Below are positions 16,101 to 24,579 of a stretch of DNA of 63,775 nucleotides, in pieces. The stretch covers positions 1 to 63,775 of the forward strand of contig CALPRQ020000019.1 in assembly GCA_943326015.2 (NCBI GenBank), in the 5' to 3' direction. The position numbers were made by a program, and so were the translations under genes. This stretch comes from Chitinophaga pinensis (lineage in GTDB: Bacteria; Pseudomonadota; Gammaproteobacteria; Burkholderiales; Burkholderiaceae_C). The notes below the pieces were generated by a model that ran no database searches, was not told the DNA's origin, and was given only the letters and a program-made list of their open reading frames with translations. The first letter of the stretch is position 1. Each line of letters starts with the position of its first letter.

Positions 16101-18143
16101 ATGGCCATTCTGAGCTTTTTCCAGTCCTGCAACATGAACGCCCCCGCCGATCTGGACGACAACGGCGGCATCCTGAACCCCAGCGGCGCCACTTCGGTTA
16201 CGAGTTTCATCCTGGCCGACGGAAACTACGCCGCTGCGGTGCAAAGCGCGACCGGGTCGAGTTTTACCCTGGTCAAGAATTCATCCGGTTACTGGGAGGC
16301 CTCGACAGGCATCGCATCACGGGTCGACTGGGTGGACCTGTACTGGGGCAAGACGGTCTACACGCTGACCGGCGCCTCGATCAACATGGCGCTCGACAGC
16401 GGCTATGACACGGGTTATGACGCCAATGGTGACGGCTACAAGGAGCTCTACGGCATGCGCGCCGAACAGGCCTTCTGGCTCTCGGGCAACGACAGCGTGA
16501 TCGGTTCGACCGGTGATGACGCGCTCAACGGCTACAAGGGCAACGACACCCTGCTCGGCAACGCAGGCAACGACTTCCTGAGTGGTGGACTGGGCAACGA
16601 CTGGCTCGATGGCGGCGCGGGCAACGACTATGCCAACTACCTCGATCTCGAAGGCACGGCGAGCAGCTTCCGTTTCAAGTCGACCGGTAATCTGGGCTCG
16701 GGCACGGTCGCGGTCTACCTTGGAACAGCGACAACCATCGCTCAGACTGACACCGTGCGCAACATCGAACTGCTGCGCACGACCAATCTCAAGGACACGG
16801 TGGACCTGAGCTCCAGCAGCGGCTACCAGGACGGCATCCAGAGCTTCTGGGGCAACGACATCATCATCGGCGGCGACGTCTTGTCAGGCACCAAGAACGA
16901 CGGCGACTTCATCGATTACCGCCCGTATGCGGCCGGCAGCTTCGGGCTCACGGTCAACCTTGTCAACACCGACTCGACCACGGCTTACGCATCGGCTGTC
17001 CTGAAGCTCGGCAACACGGTGATCGACACCGACCAGGTGCGCAAGATCCACGGCGTGGTCGGCACCGGCGGCAACGACAGCGTGACCGGCAGCGCAGCCG
17101 ACGACTGGTTCCGCGGCGGCGCGGGCAACGACACCTTTGACGGTGGTGCTGGCTACGACCAGATGAACTACCGCGACAACCCGACTGCGCTCGACATCAC
17201 GCTGCAGCTCAGCACACTGACCAGCTACCAAACCGTCAACCACGGCAGCGGCATCGACTTGTTCCGCAGCGTCGAAGCGCTGGCAGGCTCGGAATTCGCC
17301 GACCGGCTGACTGGCAACGACGTCGGCAACATCCTGCGCGGCGGCGGTGGCAACGACACGATCTCGGGTGGTTCCGGCACCGAGACCTCGATCGACTATG
17401 CCGACTACAGGAACGCCAGCGACAGCATCTCGGTGACCTGGAGCAAGACGGCCAACAGCGCGAGTTCGGCTGGTGCCGAAGGCGTGGACAGCCTCAGCTA
17501 CATCGAAGGCGGCCGCGGCTCGGCCTTCAACGACACTTTTGTTTCAGGCGGCAAATACGGCTTTGTCTTCGAGGGACGCGGCGGCAGCGACACCGTCAGC
17601 TTGGCGCAGGTCGGCGCGGGCGTCACGATCAACCTGGCGCTGACGACGGCGCAGGCGCAGACGGTGCCCACGGGTGCCAATCTGGCGGCGCAGTACACGG
17701 TCAAGGAGATCGAAAATCTGGTCGGCTCGGCGTATGGCGACCAGCTGAGCGGCTCATCGGCGACCAACACGCTCAATGGCGGCCTGGGCAACGATGTGCT
17801 GACCGGCGGCGGCAGCGCCGACTACTTCGTCTTCAACACCGCGCCCAACAGCAGCACGAACCGCGACACGATCACCGACTTCACCAGCGGCAGCGACAAG
17901 ATCCAGCTCGAGAACGCGATCTTCACGGGTCTGGGCAGCAGCGCCTTCATCGCGGGCGATGCCCGCTTCTGGGTCGGCACTGCGGCACAAGATGCCAGCG
18001 ACCGCATCATCTACAACGCGACGACTGGTGCCCTGCTCTACGATGCGGACGGCAGCGGCATCAGTTCCGCTGCGGTCCAGATCGCGCTGCTGGGCACCAG
18101 CACCCACCCGACGCTGGCGGCAACCGATCTGGTCCTGATCTGA
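16101..18143 (+). CDS. RTX (haemolysin-type calcium-binding repeat) protein, probably type I secreted
   Basis: 680 aa from ATG 16101, which has AGGAG eight bases before it; the frame is open further upstream but that part overlaps gltI on the other strand. Residues 1-125 are a unique domain without a signal peptide. Several clusters of GGxGxDxxx nonapeptides follow: about 130-175 (GNDSVIGSTGDDALNG and following), about 330-350, 405-430 and 555-575. They fold into a calcium-bound beta-roll after export. The C-terminus (PTLAATDLVLI) is hydrophobic, as expected for a type I signal. No type I ABC, membrane-fusion or TolC gene lies in the window. Enzyme activity is not recognisable. Confidence 0.85.
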   Translation: MAILSFFQSCNMNAPADLDDNGGILNPSGATSVTSFILADGNYAAAVQSATGSSFTLVKNSSGYWEASTGIASRVDWVDLYWGKTVYTLTGASINMALDSGYDTGYDANGDGYKELYGMRAEQAFWLSGNDSVIGSTGDDALNGYKGNDTLLGNAGNDFLSGGLGNDWLDGGAGNDYANYLDLEGTASSFRFKSTGNLGSGTVAVYLGTATTIAQTDTVRNIELLRTTNLKDTVDLSSSSGYQDGIQSFWGNDIIIGGDVLSGTKNDGDFIDYRPYAAGSFGLTVNLVNTDSTTAYASAVLKLGNTVIDTDQVRKIHGVVGTGGNDSVTGSAADDWFRGGAGNDTFDGGAGYDQMNYRDNPTALDITLQLSTLTSYQTVNHGSGIDLFRSVEALAGSEFADRLTGNDVGNILRGGGGNDTISGGSGTETSIDYADYRNASDSISVTWSKTANSASSAGAEGVDSLSYIEGGRGSAFNDTFVSGGKYGFVFEGRGGSDTVSLAQVGAGVTINLALTTAQAQTVPTGANLAAQYTVKEIENLVGSAYGDQLSGSSATNTLNGGLGNDVLTGGGSADYFVFNTAPNSSTNRDTITDFTSGSDKIQLENAIFTGLGSSAFIAGDARFWVGTAAQDASDRIIYNATTGALLYDADGSGISSAAVQIALLGTSTHPTLAATDLVLI

Positions 18144-18161
18144 GCGCGGCAGCCATGAACC

Positions 18162-18192
18162 GCCTGGGCCGGTTGGCAACGCCAGCCCAGGC
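18162..18192 (+). terminator. possible terminator hairpin after the RTX gene
   Basis: Arms GCCTGGGC (18162-18169) and GCCCAGGC (18185-18192), with a 15-base loop containing a smaller GTTGGC/GCCAGC pairing. There is no T run after it, so it is only a weak candidate for an intrinsic terminator. Confidence 0.4.
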
Positions 18193-18254
18193 AAGGCCCA
18201 AGATCACAGCAGAGCTCAGTGCTGCTGGGTCTTGTCGAGGAAAACCGGGGTGAC

Positions 18255-19787
18255 TCAGAGCTCGAAGCGTATGCCCTGCGCCAGCGGCAGCCCCTGCCCC
18301 CAGTTGACGGTGCTGGTCACGCGCCGCATATAGGACTTCCAGGCGTCCGAACCCGATTCGCGCCCGCCGCCTGTGTCCTTCTCGCCGCCGAAAGCGCCGC
18401 CGATCTCAGCGCCACTGGTGCCGAGGTTGACATTGACGATGCCGCAGTCGCTGCCTTGCTCGGACGTGAAGCGCTCGGCCTCGTGCAGCGAATCGGTGAA
18501 GATGGCCGAAGACAGGCCGTGGCTGGCGGCGTTGTTGAGCGCGATCGCCTCGTCCAGCTCGCGGAACGGGCAGAGGTAGAGAATGGGTGCGAAGGTCTCG
18601 CGCAGCATGACGGCGTGCTGTGCGTCAGTCTCGACCAGCGCGGGTCGCACGTAATGGGCGCCGGGAAAGTCTTGCTGCAGCAGGCGCTCGCCGCCACTCA
18701 CGCGGTTGCCCAAGGCTCGGCATTCGTCCAGCGCGCGCTGCATGGCGTCGAAGGCCGCACCGTCGATCAGCGGCCCGACCAGAGTGGCAGGCGCACGCGG
18801 GTCGCCCACCGTCACGCTGGCCCAGGCCTGCTTGAGCCGCGCCACAAAGGGCTGGTAAATCGATTCGTGGATGAAGGCACGCCGCAGCGTGGTACAGCGC
18901 TGGCCGGCCGTGCCAACCGCAGCAAACAGCACGGCGCGCAGTGCCAGGTCCAGATCGGCGCTGGCGCAGACCAGAGCCGCGTTGTTGCCGCCCAGCTCCA
19001 AGATGGTGCGCTTGAAACGGGGCGCGCAGGCCAGCGCCACCTCACGCCCCATCGCGGTCGAGCCAGTCGCGCTGACCAGCCGGATGTCCGGGTGCTCGAC
19101 CAGGAAGCGGCCCGCATCGGAGTGCCCGAGCCAGAGCGCGCTGACAGCCGACCAGTCCGGCTCGGCGTCGGCCAGCACGCGGTGCAGCAGACCATGCACC
19201 GCGAGCGCGCACAGCGGCGTGCGGTGCGAGGGCTTCCAGACCAGCGCGTTGCCACAGACCAGCGCGATCGCCGCATTCCAGGCCCAGACCGCAACCGGGA
19301 AGTTGAAGGCCGAGATCACGCCGCAGATGCCGTAGGGCTGCCAGCTCTCGCGCATCTTGTGCTCAGGCCGCTCGGACGCGATCACCCGGCCGAACAGCTG
19401 GCGCGACAGACCGACGGCGTAGTCACAGATGTCGATCATCTCCTGGACCTCACCCAGGCCCTCCTGCAGGATCTTGCCGGTCTCCAGCGTCACCAGCAGG
19501 CCCAGCTCCGGCTTGTGCTCGCGCAGCAGCAGGCCCCAGCGGCGCAACAGTTCGCCGCGCCGGGGCGCGGGCCAGGCCGCCCAATCACGCTGCCTGGCAG
19601 CCAGCCGCCGCACCGACGCTTCCATTTCGGCTCGCGGCGTCTGCGCCACGCAGGCCAGCAGGGAGCCGTCGATCGGCGTGCGGCTGTGCAGCAGGCTGTC
19701 ACCGGGCGCCTCCGCCTCGGTCGGCGGCAGCGCGACGTCCAGGCAGGCAAAGATCTCGGCGACTTGCGCCTGCAGCAGCTGGCTCAT
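18255..19787 (-). CDS. amaB: L-aminoadipate-semialdehyde dehydrogenase (ALDH7 family)
   Basis: 510 aa, typical of ALDH7. It oxidises alpha-aminoadipate semialdehyde (in equilibrium with piperideine-6-carboxylate) to alpha-aminoadipate with NAD(P). The N-terminal block CGVISAFNFPVAVWAWNAA (about 155-173) is the cofactor region, ELGGNNA (about 258-264) holds the catalytic Glu, and GTAGQRCTTLRR (about 286-297) the nucleophilic Cys. The start ATG 19787 overlaps the stop of the saccharopine-dehydrogenase-like gene as ATGA, so translation is coupled. Symbol assigned by similarity to AmaB/Pcd; family certain, exact substrate inferred from the neighbour. Confidence 0.88.
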   Translation of the reverse strand: MSQLLQAQVAEIFACLDVALPPTEAEAPGDSLLHSRTPIDGSLLACVAQTPRAEMEASVRRLAARQRDWAAWPAPRRGELLRRWGLLLREHKPELGLLVTLETGKILQEGLGEVQEMIDICDYAVGLSRQLFGRVIASERPEHKMRESWQPYGICGVISAFNFPVAVWAWNAAIALVCGNALVWKPSHRTPLCALAVHGLLHRVLADAEPDWSAVSALWLGHSDAGRFLVEHPDIRLVSATGSTAMGREVALACAPRFKRTILELGGNNAALVCASADLDLALRAVLFAAVGTAGQRCTTLRRAFIHESIYQPFVARLKQAWASVTVGDPRAPATLVGPLIDGAAFDAMQRALDECRALGNRVSGGERLLQQDFPGAHYVRPALVETDAQHAVMLRETFAPILYLCPFRELDEAIALNNAASHGLSSAIFTDSLHEAERFTSEQGSDCGIVNVNLGTSGAEIGGAFGGEKDTGGGRESGSDAWKSYMRRVTSTVNWGQGLPLAQGIRFEL

Positions 19788-20896
19788 GCCTGCACCCATT
19801 CGAGCGAGCCGGCCTCGAAGGTGCGGCCGAAACGGTTGGCCAGGAAATCCGGCAGCGCCATCTGTTCCTGCGCGACAAACCCCGCCTGCGGCAGCCGGCC
19901 ATGGCTGACCAGGTCGAGCGCGGTACAGATGGCCGAGGCCGTGGTGAACTGGATCGCGCTCAGCCGGTGGCCGCCGACCTCGGCGCCCAGGATGCGCGCC
20001 GAATACGACTGCTGCAGCAAGCGGCCGGCCCGCCGACCTTGGGCACTGGCGCAGATGACGACCACGTCCTGCTCGGTGGCGGGAATGGCTGTCTCCAGGA
20101 TGTCCTTGAGCAGGGCGGGACGCTCGCGCAGGCGCAGCTCGTCGATCAGCAGCCGCATGACCGCGCAGTGGCCGGGATAGCGCACCGCCTTGTAGTCGAC
20201 ATTGCGCGCGCGCCCGGCGAGCGAGTGCGTCAGCGTACCAAGCCCGCCCGAGGTATTGAAGGCCTCGTAGCTCACACCGTCGAGTGCAAAGGTCTCCAGC
20301 CCCTCCAGCGCGGGGAGCTCGACCAGCCGGCCCTCGACCAGGGCCTCGCAGGGCTGGATGCACTGGTTGATCAGTCCCTCGGTGCTCCAGGTCAGGTTGT
20401 AGCGCAGCGCACCGGTGGGAAAGCGCGGCAGCGCGCCGACCCTCAGGTGCAGGTCGAGCAAGGGGTCGAAGCGCTGCGCCAGGTCGTTGCCGACCACGCC
20501 GATGAAGCCAGGCGCCAGGCCGCATTGCGGCATCAGCACGCTGCGCGCTCCCTGGGCCAGCTGCCGGATGGCCTGGGTGCTGTGGACGTCTTCGGTCAGG
20601 TCGAAATAATGCACGCCCAGGCTGGCGGCCAGCCGCGCGACCCGCACCGCTTGCGAAAAGGGCAGCGCGTTGAGCACCGCCCAGCGCCCTTGCAGCGCAG
20701 CGGCCAGGCTGGACTCGTCGGCCACGTCGACCTGCATCGTCTCGCAGCCCAGGCCGGCCAAGGCCGCGAGGTGGTCCTGGTTCTGATCGGCCACGCACAC
20801 CGCATAGCCGGCGCCGTGCTGCCTGAGCAGCAGGGCAATGGCCCAGCCGATCTTGCCGGCTCCCAGCAGGATCACACCTCTGGACATGGCATCCAT
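19784..20896 (-). CDS. saccharopine dehydrogenase-like protein (lysine 6-dehydrogenase type)
   Basis: 370 aa. N-terminal Rossmann NAD(P) motif VILLGAGKIGWAIALLL (about 6-22) and a saccharopine-dehydrogenase C-terminal domain (STEGLINQC near 172, EAFNTSGGLGTLTHSLAG near 213-230, YPGH near 241). The family includes LYS9-type saccharopine reductase and bacterial lysine 6-dehydrogenase; both yield or use the aminoadipate semialdehyde that the coupled ALDH would consume. Start ATG 20896 follows AAAGGGGG by five bases; ATG 20887 is possible. Together the pair looks like a two-step lysine-to-aminoadipate route. Which reaction it catalyses is inference. Confidence 0.8.
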   Translation of the reverse strand: MDAMSRGVILLGAGKIGWAIALLLRQHGAGYAVCVADQNQDHLAALAGLGCETMQVDVADESSLAAALQGRWAVLNALPFSQAVRVARLAASLGVHYFDLTEDVHSTQAIRQLAQGARSVLMPQCGLAPGFIGVVGNDLAQRFDPLLDLHLRVGALPRFPTGALRYNLTWSTEGLINQCIQPCEALVEGRLVELPALEGLETFALDGVSYEAFNTSGGLGTLTHSLAGRARNVDYKAVRYPGHCAVMRLLIDELRLRERPALLKDILETAIPATEQDVVVICASAQGRRAGRLLQQSYSARILGAEVGGHRLSAIQFTTASAICTALDLVSHGRLPQAGFVAQEQMALPDFLANRFGRTFEAGSLEWVQA

Positions 20897-21007
20897 CGCG
20901 CCCCCCTTTGCTGTGCCAGGCCGCCAAACGGCTGGCCTGGCAAGCATTCTAGGACTCTGCCTGCGGCAGCGACAGGGGGGAAAACCCAGTCGCAGGTTCC
21001 GCCGCCT

Positions 21008-21937
21008 TCACTGGCCGTCAGCCAGCGCCGCCGCCACGTCGTCCCAGAACTTCTGCGCCACGCGCTTGGGCCGGCGTGCGCCAGGGCGCTCGCGGTAGAG
21101 CCGGATGTCCAGCCTCGCCTCACAGGCCAGCTCCGGGCTGGCAGCGCGGACCAGCTGGCCATCGCGCAAGGCCTGCTGCACCGAGCTCTCCGGCAGGAAA
21201 GCCACGCCGTGGCCGGCGATCGCCATCGCCTTGAGGCTCTCGGACATGTCGGTCTCGTAGATCCGCTCGGGATGGAAGGCCACCCCGCCCTGCCGCAGCA
21301 CCCAGTCGACCACGCGCCCGAGATAGGCACCAGGCGCATAAGCCAGGTAGGGCCAGGGCTGCTCGGCCATGCCGGGCAGGCAGTGCAGCGGCGCCCCGTC
21401 AGCACCAGGCCTGACATAGGGCGCCAGCACTTCCTGCCCCAGCGACAGCATCTCATAGCGCACGGCGTCGAGCTGGATCGGCTGCGAGGAATGCTGGTAG
21501 GTGATCAGCAGATCACAGCTGCCCTCCATCAGGCGCAGCACCGCATCATGGACGTTGAGCGCGATCAGGCGGGTCTTGACCGGACCGACCACCTCGCGCA
21601 GGCCCGAGAGCCAGGCCGGGAAGAAGGTGAAGGCCAGCGTGTGCGGCACCGCGAACTCGATCTGATCCTGCCCGGTCGGGCTCTGCTGGCGCAACATGGT
21701 GCGGGTGGCCTGCAGCGCATTGAGAATTTCAAGCGCCTGCTCGTACAGCGTCTGCCCCGCCGGCGTGAGCCGGGTCGGATAGCTGCTGCGATCGACCAGG
21801 TCGGTGCCGGCCCAAGCCTCGAGCGACTGGATGCGGCGCGAGAACGCCGGCTGCGTCACATGGCGCAACTGGGCCGAGCGGCTGAAGCTGCGCGTCTCGG
21901 CCAGGCTGACGAAATCCTCCAGCCACTTGGTATCCAT
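21008..21937 (-). CDS. LysR-family transcriptional regulator
   Basis: 309 aa. The N-terminal winged helix (WLEDFVSLAETRSFSRSAQ, about 5-23, then HVTQPAFSRRIQSLE) is followed by a LysR effector domain from about 90. It starts 1 bp after the stop of the upstream ABC exporter gene and lies 111 bp upstream of the lysine-type operon on the same strand. Control of that operon, or of the exporter, is suggested by position only. Confidence 0.9.
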   Translation of the reverse strand: MDTKWLEDFVSLAETRSFSRSAQLRHVTQPAFSRRIQSLEAWAGTDLVDRSSYPTRLTPAGQTLYEQALEILNALQATRTMLRQQSPTGQDQIEFAVPHTLAFTFFPAWLSGLREVVGPVKTRLIALNVHDAVLRLMEGSCDLLITYQHSSQPIQLDAVRYEMLSLGQEVLAPYVRPGADGAPLHCLPGMAEQPWPYLAYAPGAYLGRVVDWVLRQGGVAFHPERIYETDMSESLKAMAIAGHGVAFLPESSVQQALRDGQLVRAASPELACEARLDIRLYRERPGARRPKRVAQKFWDDVAAALADGQ

Positions 21938-21938
21938 C

Positions 21939-23843
21939 TCAAGCCTCCGTGGCCAAAGCAGTCGGGATGACCGCATCGAGCGCCGCGTCGGCACCGCTCT
22001 GCTGCAGCGCCCACATCTGCGCGTAGCGGCCATTGCGCGCCAGCAGCTCGGCATGGGCGCCGCGCTCGACGATGTAGCCCTGTTCGAGCACGATGATCTC
22101 GTGCGCGTCGACCACGGTCGAGAGCCGGTGCGCGATCACCAGCGCGGTCTTGTCGCGCGCCGCGCTGCGCAGTTCGGCCTGGATCGCGCGTTCGTTGGCC
22201 GAATCGAGCGCCGAGGTCGCCTCGTCGAAGATCAGGATCGGTGGATTCTTCAGCAAGGTGCGCGCGATCGCGACGCGCTGCTTCTCGCCGCCCGACAGCT
22301 TGAGACCGCGCTCGCCGACCACCGTGTCATAGCCCTTGGGCAGCTTCAGGATGAAGTCGTGGATATGGGCGGCCTGGGCCGCGGCGATGACCTCGTCCGG
22401 CGTCGCCTCCGGACGGCCATAGCGGATGTTGTAGCCGATGCTGTCGTTGAACAGCACCGTGTCCTGCGGCACGATGCCGATCGCGCGCCGCAGGCTGGAC
22501 TGGGTCAGCTGGCGGATGTCCTGGCCCGCGATCCGGATGGCGCCGGCCGCATCCGGCGCTATTTCCTTGCCGCCGACATCGTAGAAGCGGTACAGCAGGC
22601 GCGCCAGCGTGGACTTGCCGGAGCCGGACGGACCGACCACCGCCACCGTCTTGCCGGCCGGCACGGTGAAGCTGATGCCGTGCAGGATCTCGCGCGCCGG
22701 CTCGTAGGCAAAGCGCACGGCCTCGAAGCACACCTCGGGCGGACCGTCCAGCACCAGCTCAGGGGCACCCGGCGCATCGGCAATCTCGCGCTCTCGGTCC
22801 AGCAGCGTGAACATCTTGTCGAGGTCGGTCAGGCTCTGCTTGATCTCCCGGTACAGCACGCCCAGGAAGTTGAGCGGGATGTAGAGCTGGATCATGAAGG
22901 CGTTGATCATCACCAGGTCACCCAGCGTCATGCCGCCCTGGGTGACAGTGCTGGTGGCGCGCCAGAGCATGGCGACCAGCGCGGTCGCGATGATCAACTG
23001 CTGGCCGGCGTTGAGCAGCGACAGCGTGGTCTGGCTCTTGATGCGGGCACGGCGCAGGCGCTCCAGGCTCTCGCCGTAGCGGCTCGACTCGAAGGCCTCG
23101 TTGTTGAAGTACTTGACCGTCTCGTAGTTGAGCAGCGAATCGACCGCGCGCGTCTGGCTGGCCGACTCCAGCTCGTTCATCTCGCGCCGGTACTGGGTGC
23201 GCCACTCGGTCACCTTGACCGTGAAGAACACATAGGCCGCCAGCGCGGCCAGCGTGGTCCAGACATACCAGAGCTCGAACTTGATGCCCAGCAGTGCCAG
23301 CACCAGCACGACTTCGAGCAGGGTCGGGAAGATGCTGTAGAGCGAGTACGAGATCAGCGACTGCACGCCGCGGGTACCGCGATCGACATCGCGCGTCATG
23401 CCGCCGGTCTGGCGCTCGAGGTGAAAGCGCAGGCTCAGTCCGTGCAGGTGACCGAAGACCTGCAGCGCGATCGCGCGCGTCGCGCCTTCGGTCGCCTTGG
23501 CAAAGATCAGCTCACGCAGTTCGGTGAACAGGCTGGTCGAGAAGCGCAGCAGGCCGTAGGCCAGCAGCAGGCCCAGCGGCACCACCAGCAGCGCGGCCTG
23601 GCCTGGCGCCAGCCCGGTGCGCGGCGTCAATGCGTCGACCAGTTCCTTGAGCAGCAGCGGCACGCCGACGTTGGCCAGCTTGGCCCCGACCATGAAGGCC
23701 AGCGCCAGCGCAACGCGCCAGCGGTACTGCCAGAGGTAGGGTAGCAGGCGGCGCAGAGTGGCGGCATCCGAGCGCCCGTGCTGGGCAGCGGCAGGGCCGG
23801 ACGGGGCGGGAGAACTGGAATGGGCGAGGTGGCGCATCGGCAA
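21939..23843 (-). CDS. Atm1/HMT1-type ABC exporter (fused permease and ATPase)
   Basis: 634 aa half-transporter that should form a homodimer. Residues about 30-350 hold six membrane helices with the Atm1-family stretch NYETVKYFNNEAFE (about 236-249). The ATPase has Walker [10 protein letters not shown] (about 406-414), signature LSGGEKQRVAIARTLL (about 518-533), Walker B ILIFDEATSALD (about 540-551) and H-loop AHRLST. Relatives move glutathione or metal-glutathione compounds. ATG 23843 and ATG 23837 are both possible starts. The next gene, lysR, follows by 1 bp. Confidence 0.92.
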   Translation of the reverse strand: MPMRHLAHSSSPAPSGPAAAQHGRSDAATLRRLLPYLWQYRWRVALALAFMVGAKLANVGVPLLLKELVDALTPRTGLAPGQAALLVVPLGLLLAYGLLRFSTSLFTELRELIFAKATEGATRAIALQVFGHLHGLSLRFHLERQTGGMTRDVDRGTRGVQSLISYSLYSIFPTLLEVVLVLALLGIKFELWYVWTTLAALAAYVFFTVKVTEWRTQYRREMNELESASQTRAVDSLLNYETVKYFNNEAFESSRYGESLERLRRARIKSQTTLSLLNAGQQLIIATALVAMLWRATSTVTQGGMTLGDLVMINAFMIQLYIPLNFLGVLYREIKQSLTDLDKMFTLLDREREIADAPGAPELVLDGPPEVCFEAVRFAYEPAREILHGISFTVPAGKTVAVVGPSGSGKSTLARLLYRFYDVGGKEIAPDAAGAIRIAGQDIRQLTQSSLRRAIGIVPQDTVLFNDSIGYNIRYGRPEATPDEVIAAAQAAHIHDFILKLPKGYDTVVGERGLKLSGGEKQRVAIARTLLKNPPILIFDEATSALDSANERAIQAELRSAARDKTALVIAHRLSTVVDAHEIIVLEQGYIVERGAHAELLARNGRYAQMWALQQSGADAALDAVIPTALATEA

Positions 23844-23940
23844 GAACGATCAGATAAACGCGTCGATTGTGCTCCCATCCCTGGGACCACCGGCATCGCC
23901 ATGAGCTGGACGCCCCCAGCTCATTGTTCAGCCCTTGGCT

Positions 23941-24060
23941 CTAGCCCAGCATTCCACTCAGGTAGCCAATCAGCAAGAGCAGCGCCACGCCGAAGCCATC
24001 CATCAGACATCCCATGACTTTCATCCCTGTATCCACCTTGCTGTATTTCTTTGCATCCAT
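23941..24060 (-). CDS. small single-helix membrane protein, unrecognised
   Basis: 39 aa. ATG at 24058-24060 (minus strand), stop TAG at 23941-23943. A very good ribosome binding site GGAGGTGG lies about 4-7 bases before the ATG. The protein starts MDAKKYSKVDTG (hydrophilic, basic) and then has one hydrophobic stretch (FGVALLLLIGYLSGML, residues 23-38) that would span the membrane. DNA upstream (24061-24180) is markedly AT-richer than the surroundings. It stands about 97 bp upstream of the Atm1-type exporter gene, same strand. No family recognised. Too short for most gene finders. Confidence 0.6.
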   Translation of the reverse strand: MDAKKYSKVDTGMKVMGCLMDGFGVALLLLIGYLSGMLG

Positions 24061-24435
24061 GACACCACCTCCAATGATTTTCTTGTTTTCATTATTGAAT
24101 TTTCGATTAATATGCGGTTTAACGAAGAAAACTGCAGGACAACTCCGCAGAGTAAAAGCGCCCCTGCAAAAGCGTTATGACGGCATACACCAACAGAGTA
24201 TGAAATCCGGCTGCCTGGACATTTGAGAAAATGCCAGCAAGCTTTGCACGATGGCAGAAACCAATTCGCGCGACTTGCAGTATTTCCCGGCAGCAAAGGA
24301 GGCGGGACCTGCGCCAAAGGATGGCCGGCCGTGGTGTACCGTGATGCAGCTTCCGCGCAGGCAAAAAAAACGCCGCCCTTGTGGGGCGGCGGCAAGTCCT
24401 AGAGGACGTCGTTGGGAATCCGGTGGTGGCAGGCA
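24061..24435. other. AT-richer intergenic region upstream of the small membrane protein
   Basis: The stretch 24061-24200 is unusually AT-rich for this genome (for example ATATTAATCGAAAATTCAATAATG on the minus strand, split at 24086-24115) and probably holds the promoter of the 39-aa protein gene. The part at 24361-24393 is the ampG-side terminator. No other ORF with a ribosome binding site was seen. Confidence 0.5.
24361..24393 (-). terminator. intrinsic terminator downstream of ampG
   Basis: Read on the minus strand: CGCCGCCCC, loop ACAA, GGGCGGCG, then eight T (24370-24363). Ends transcription coming from ampG and the 47-codon frame that follows it. Confidence 0.85.
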
Positions 24436-24579
24436 CTACTTTGTTGTTGTGGCGCCGGCCTCCTTCCGCTGAGACTCTCTTGTTCTGGACAAGTGTGACA
24501 GCACTTGGACCGTATTGTGCGCCTGCAGCAAGCCGGCGAACATCCCCTGTTTAGGGGATGTCAAGGTAAACCCTTGCAT
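24436..24579 (-). CDS. possible 47-aa ORF coupled to ampG
   Basis: ATG 24579 overlaps the ampG stop as ATGA. It encodes 47 aa (starts MQGFTLTSPKQGMF, ends GATTTK), hydrophilic, with no recognised domain and no membrane segment. A 9-bp palindrome lies inside it (24540-24561), so the conserved signal here may be the DNA site rather than a protein. Support is limited to the start-stop overlap and an open frame. Confidence 0.3.
   Translation of the reverse strand: MQGFTLTSPKQGMFAGLLQAHNTVQVLSHLSRTRESQRKEAGATTTK
24540..24561. repeat. perfect 9-bp palindrome after ampG
   Basis: ACATCCCCT (24540-24548), spacer GTTT, AGGGGATGT (24553-24561), followed by CAAGG. No T run follows on either strand, so it is not a standard terminator. 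It resembles in layout the IS605-type right-end hairpins in this window (hairpin plus GTCAA), but could equally be an operator. Confidence 0.55.

Noticed and set aside
16480..17850. Regular short repeats that might suggest a CRISPR or tandem-repeat locus
   Set aside because: They are in-frame GGxGxD codons of the RTX protein, with no constant-length spacers.
18255..20927. Single 890-aa fusion of the aldehyde dehydrogenase with an upstream domain
   Set aside because: The upstream 380 codons are an out-of-frame reading of the saccharopine-dehydrogenase-like gene; the real gene starts at ATG 19787.
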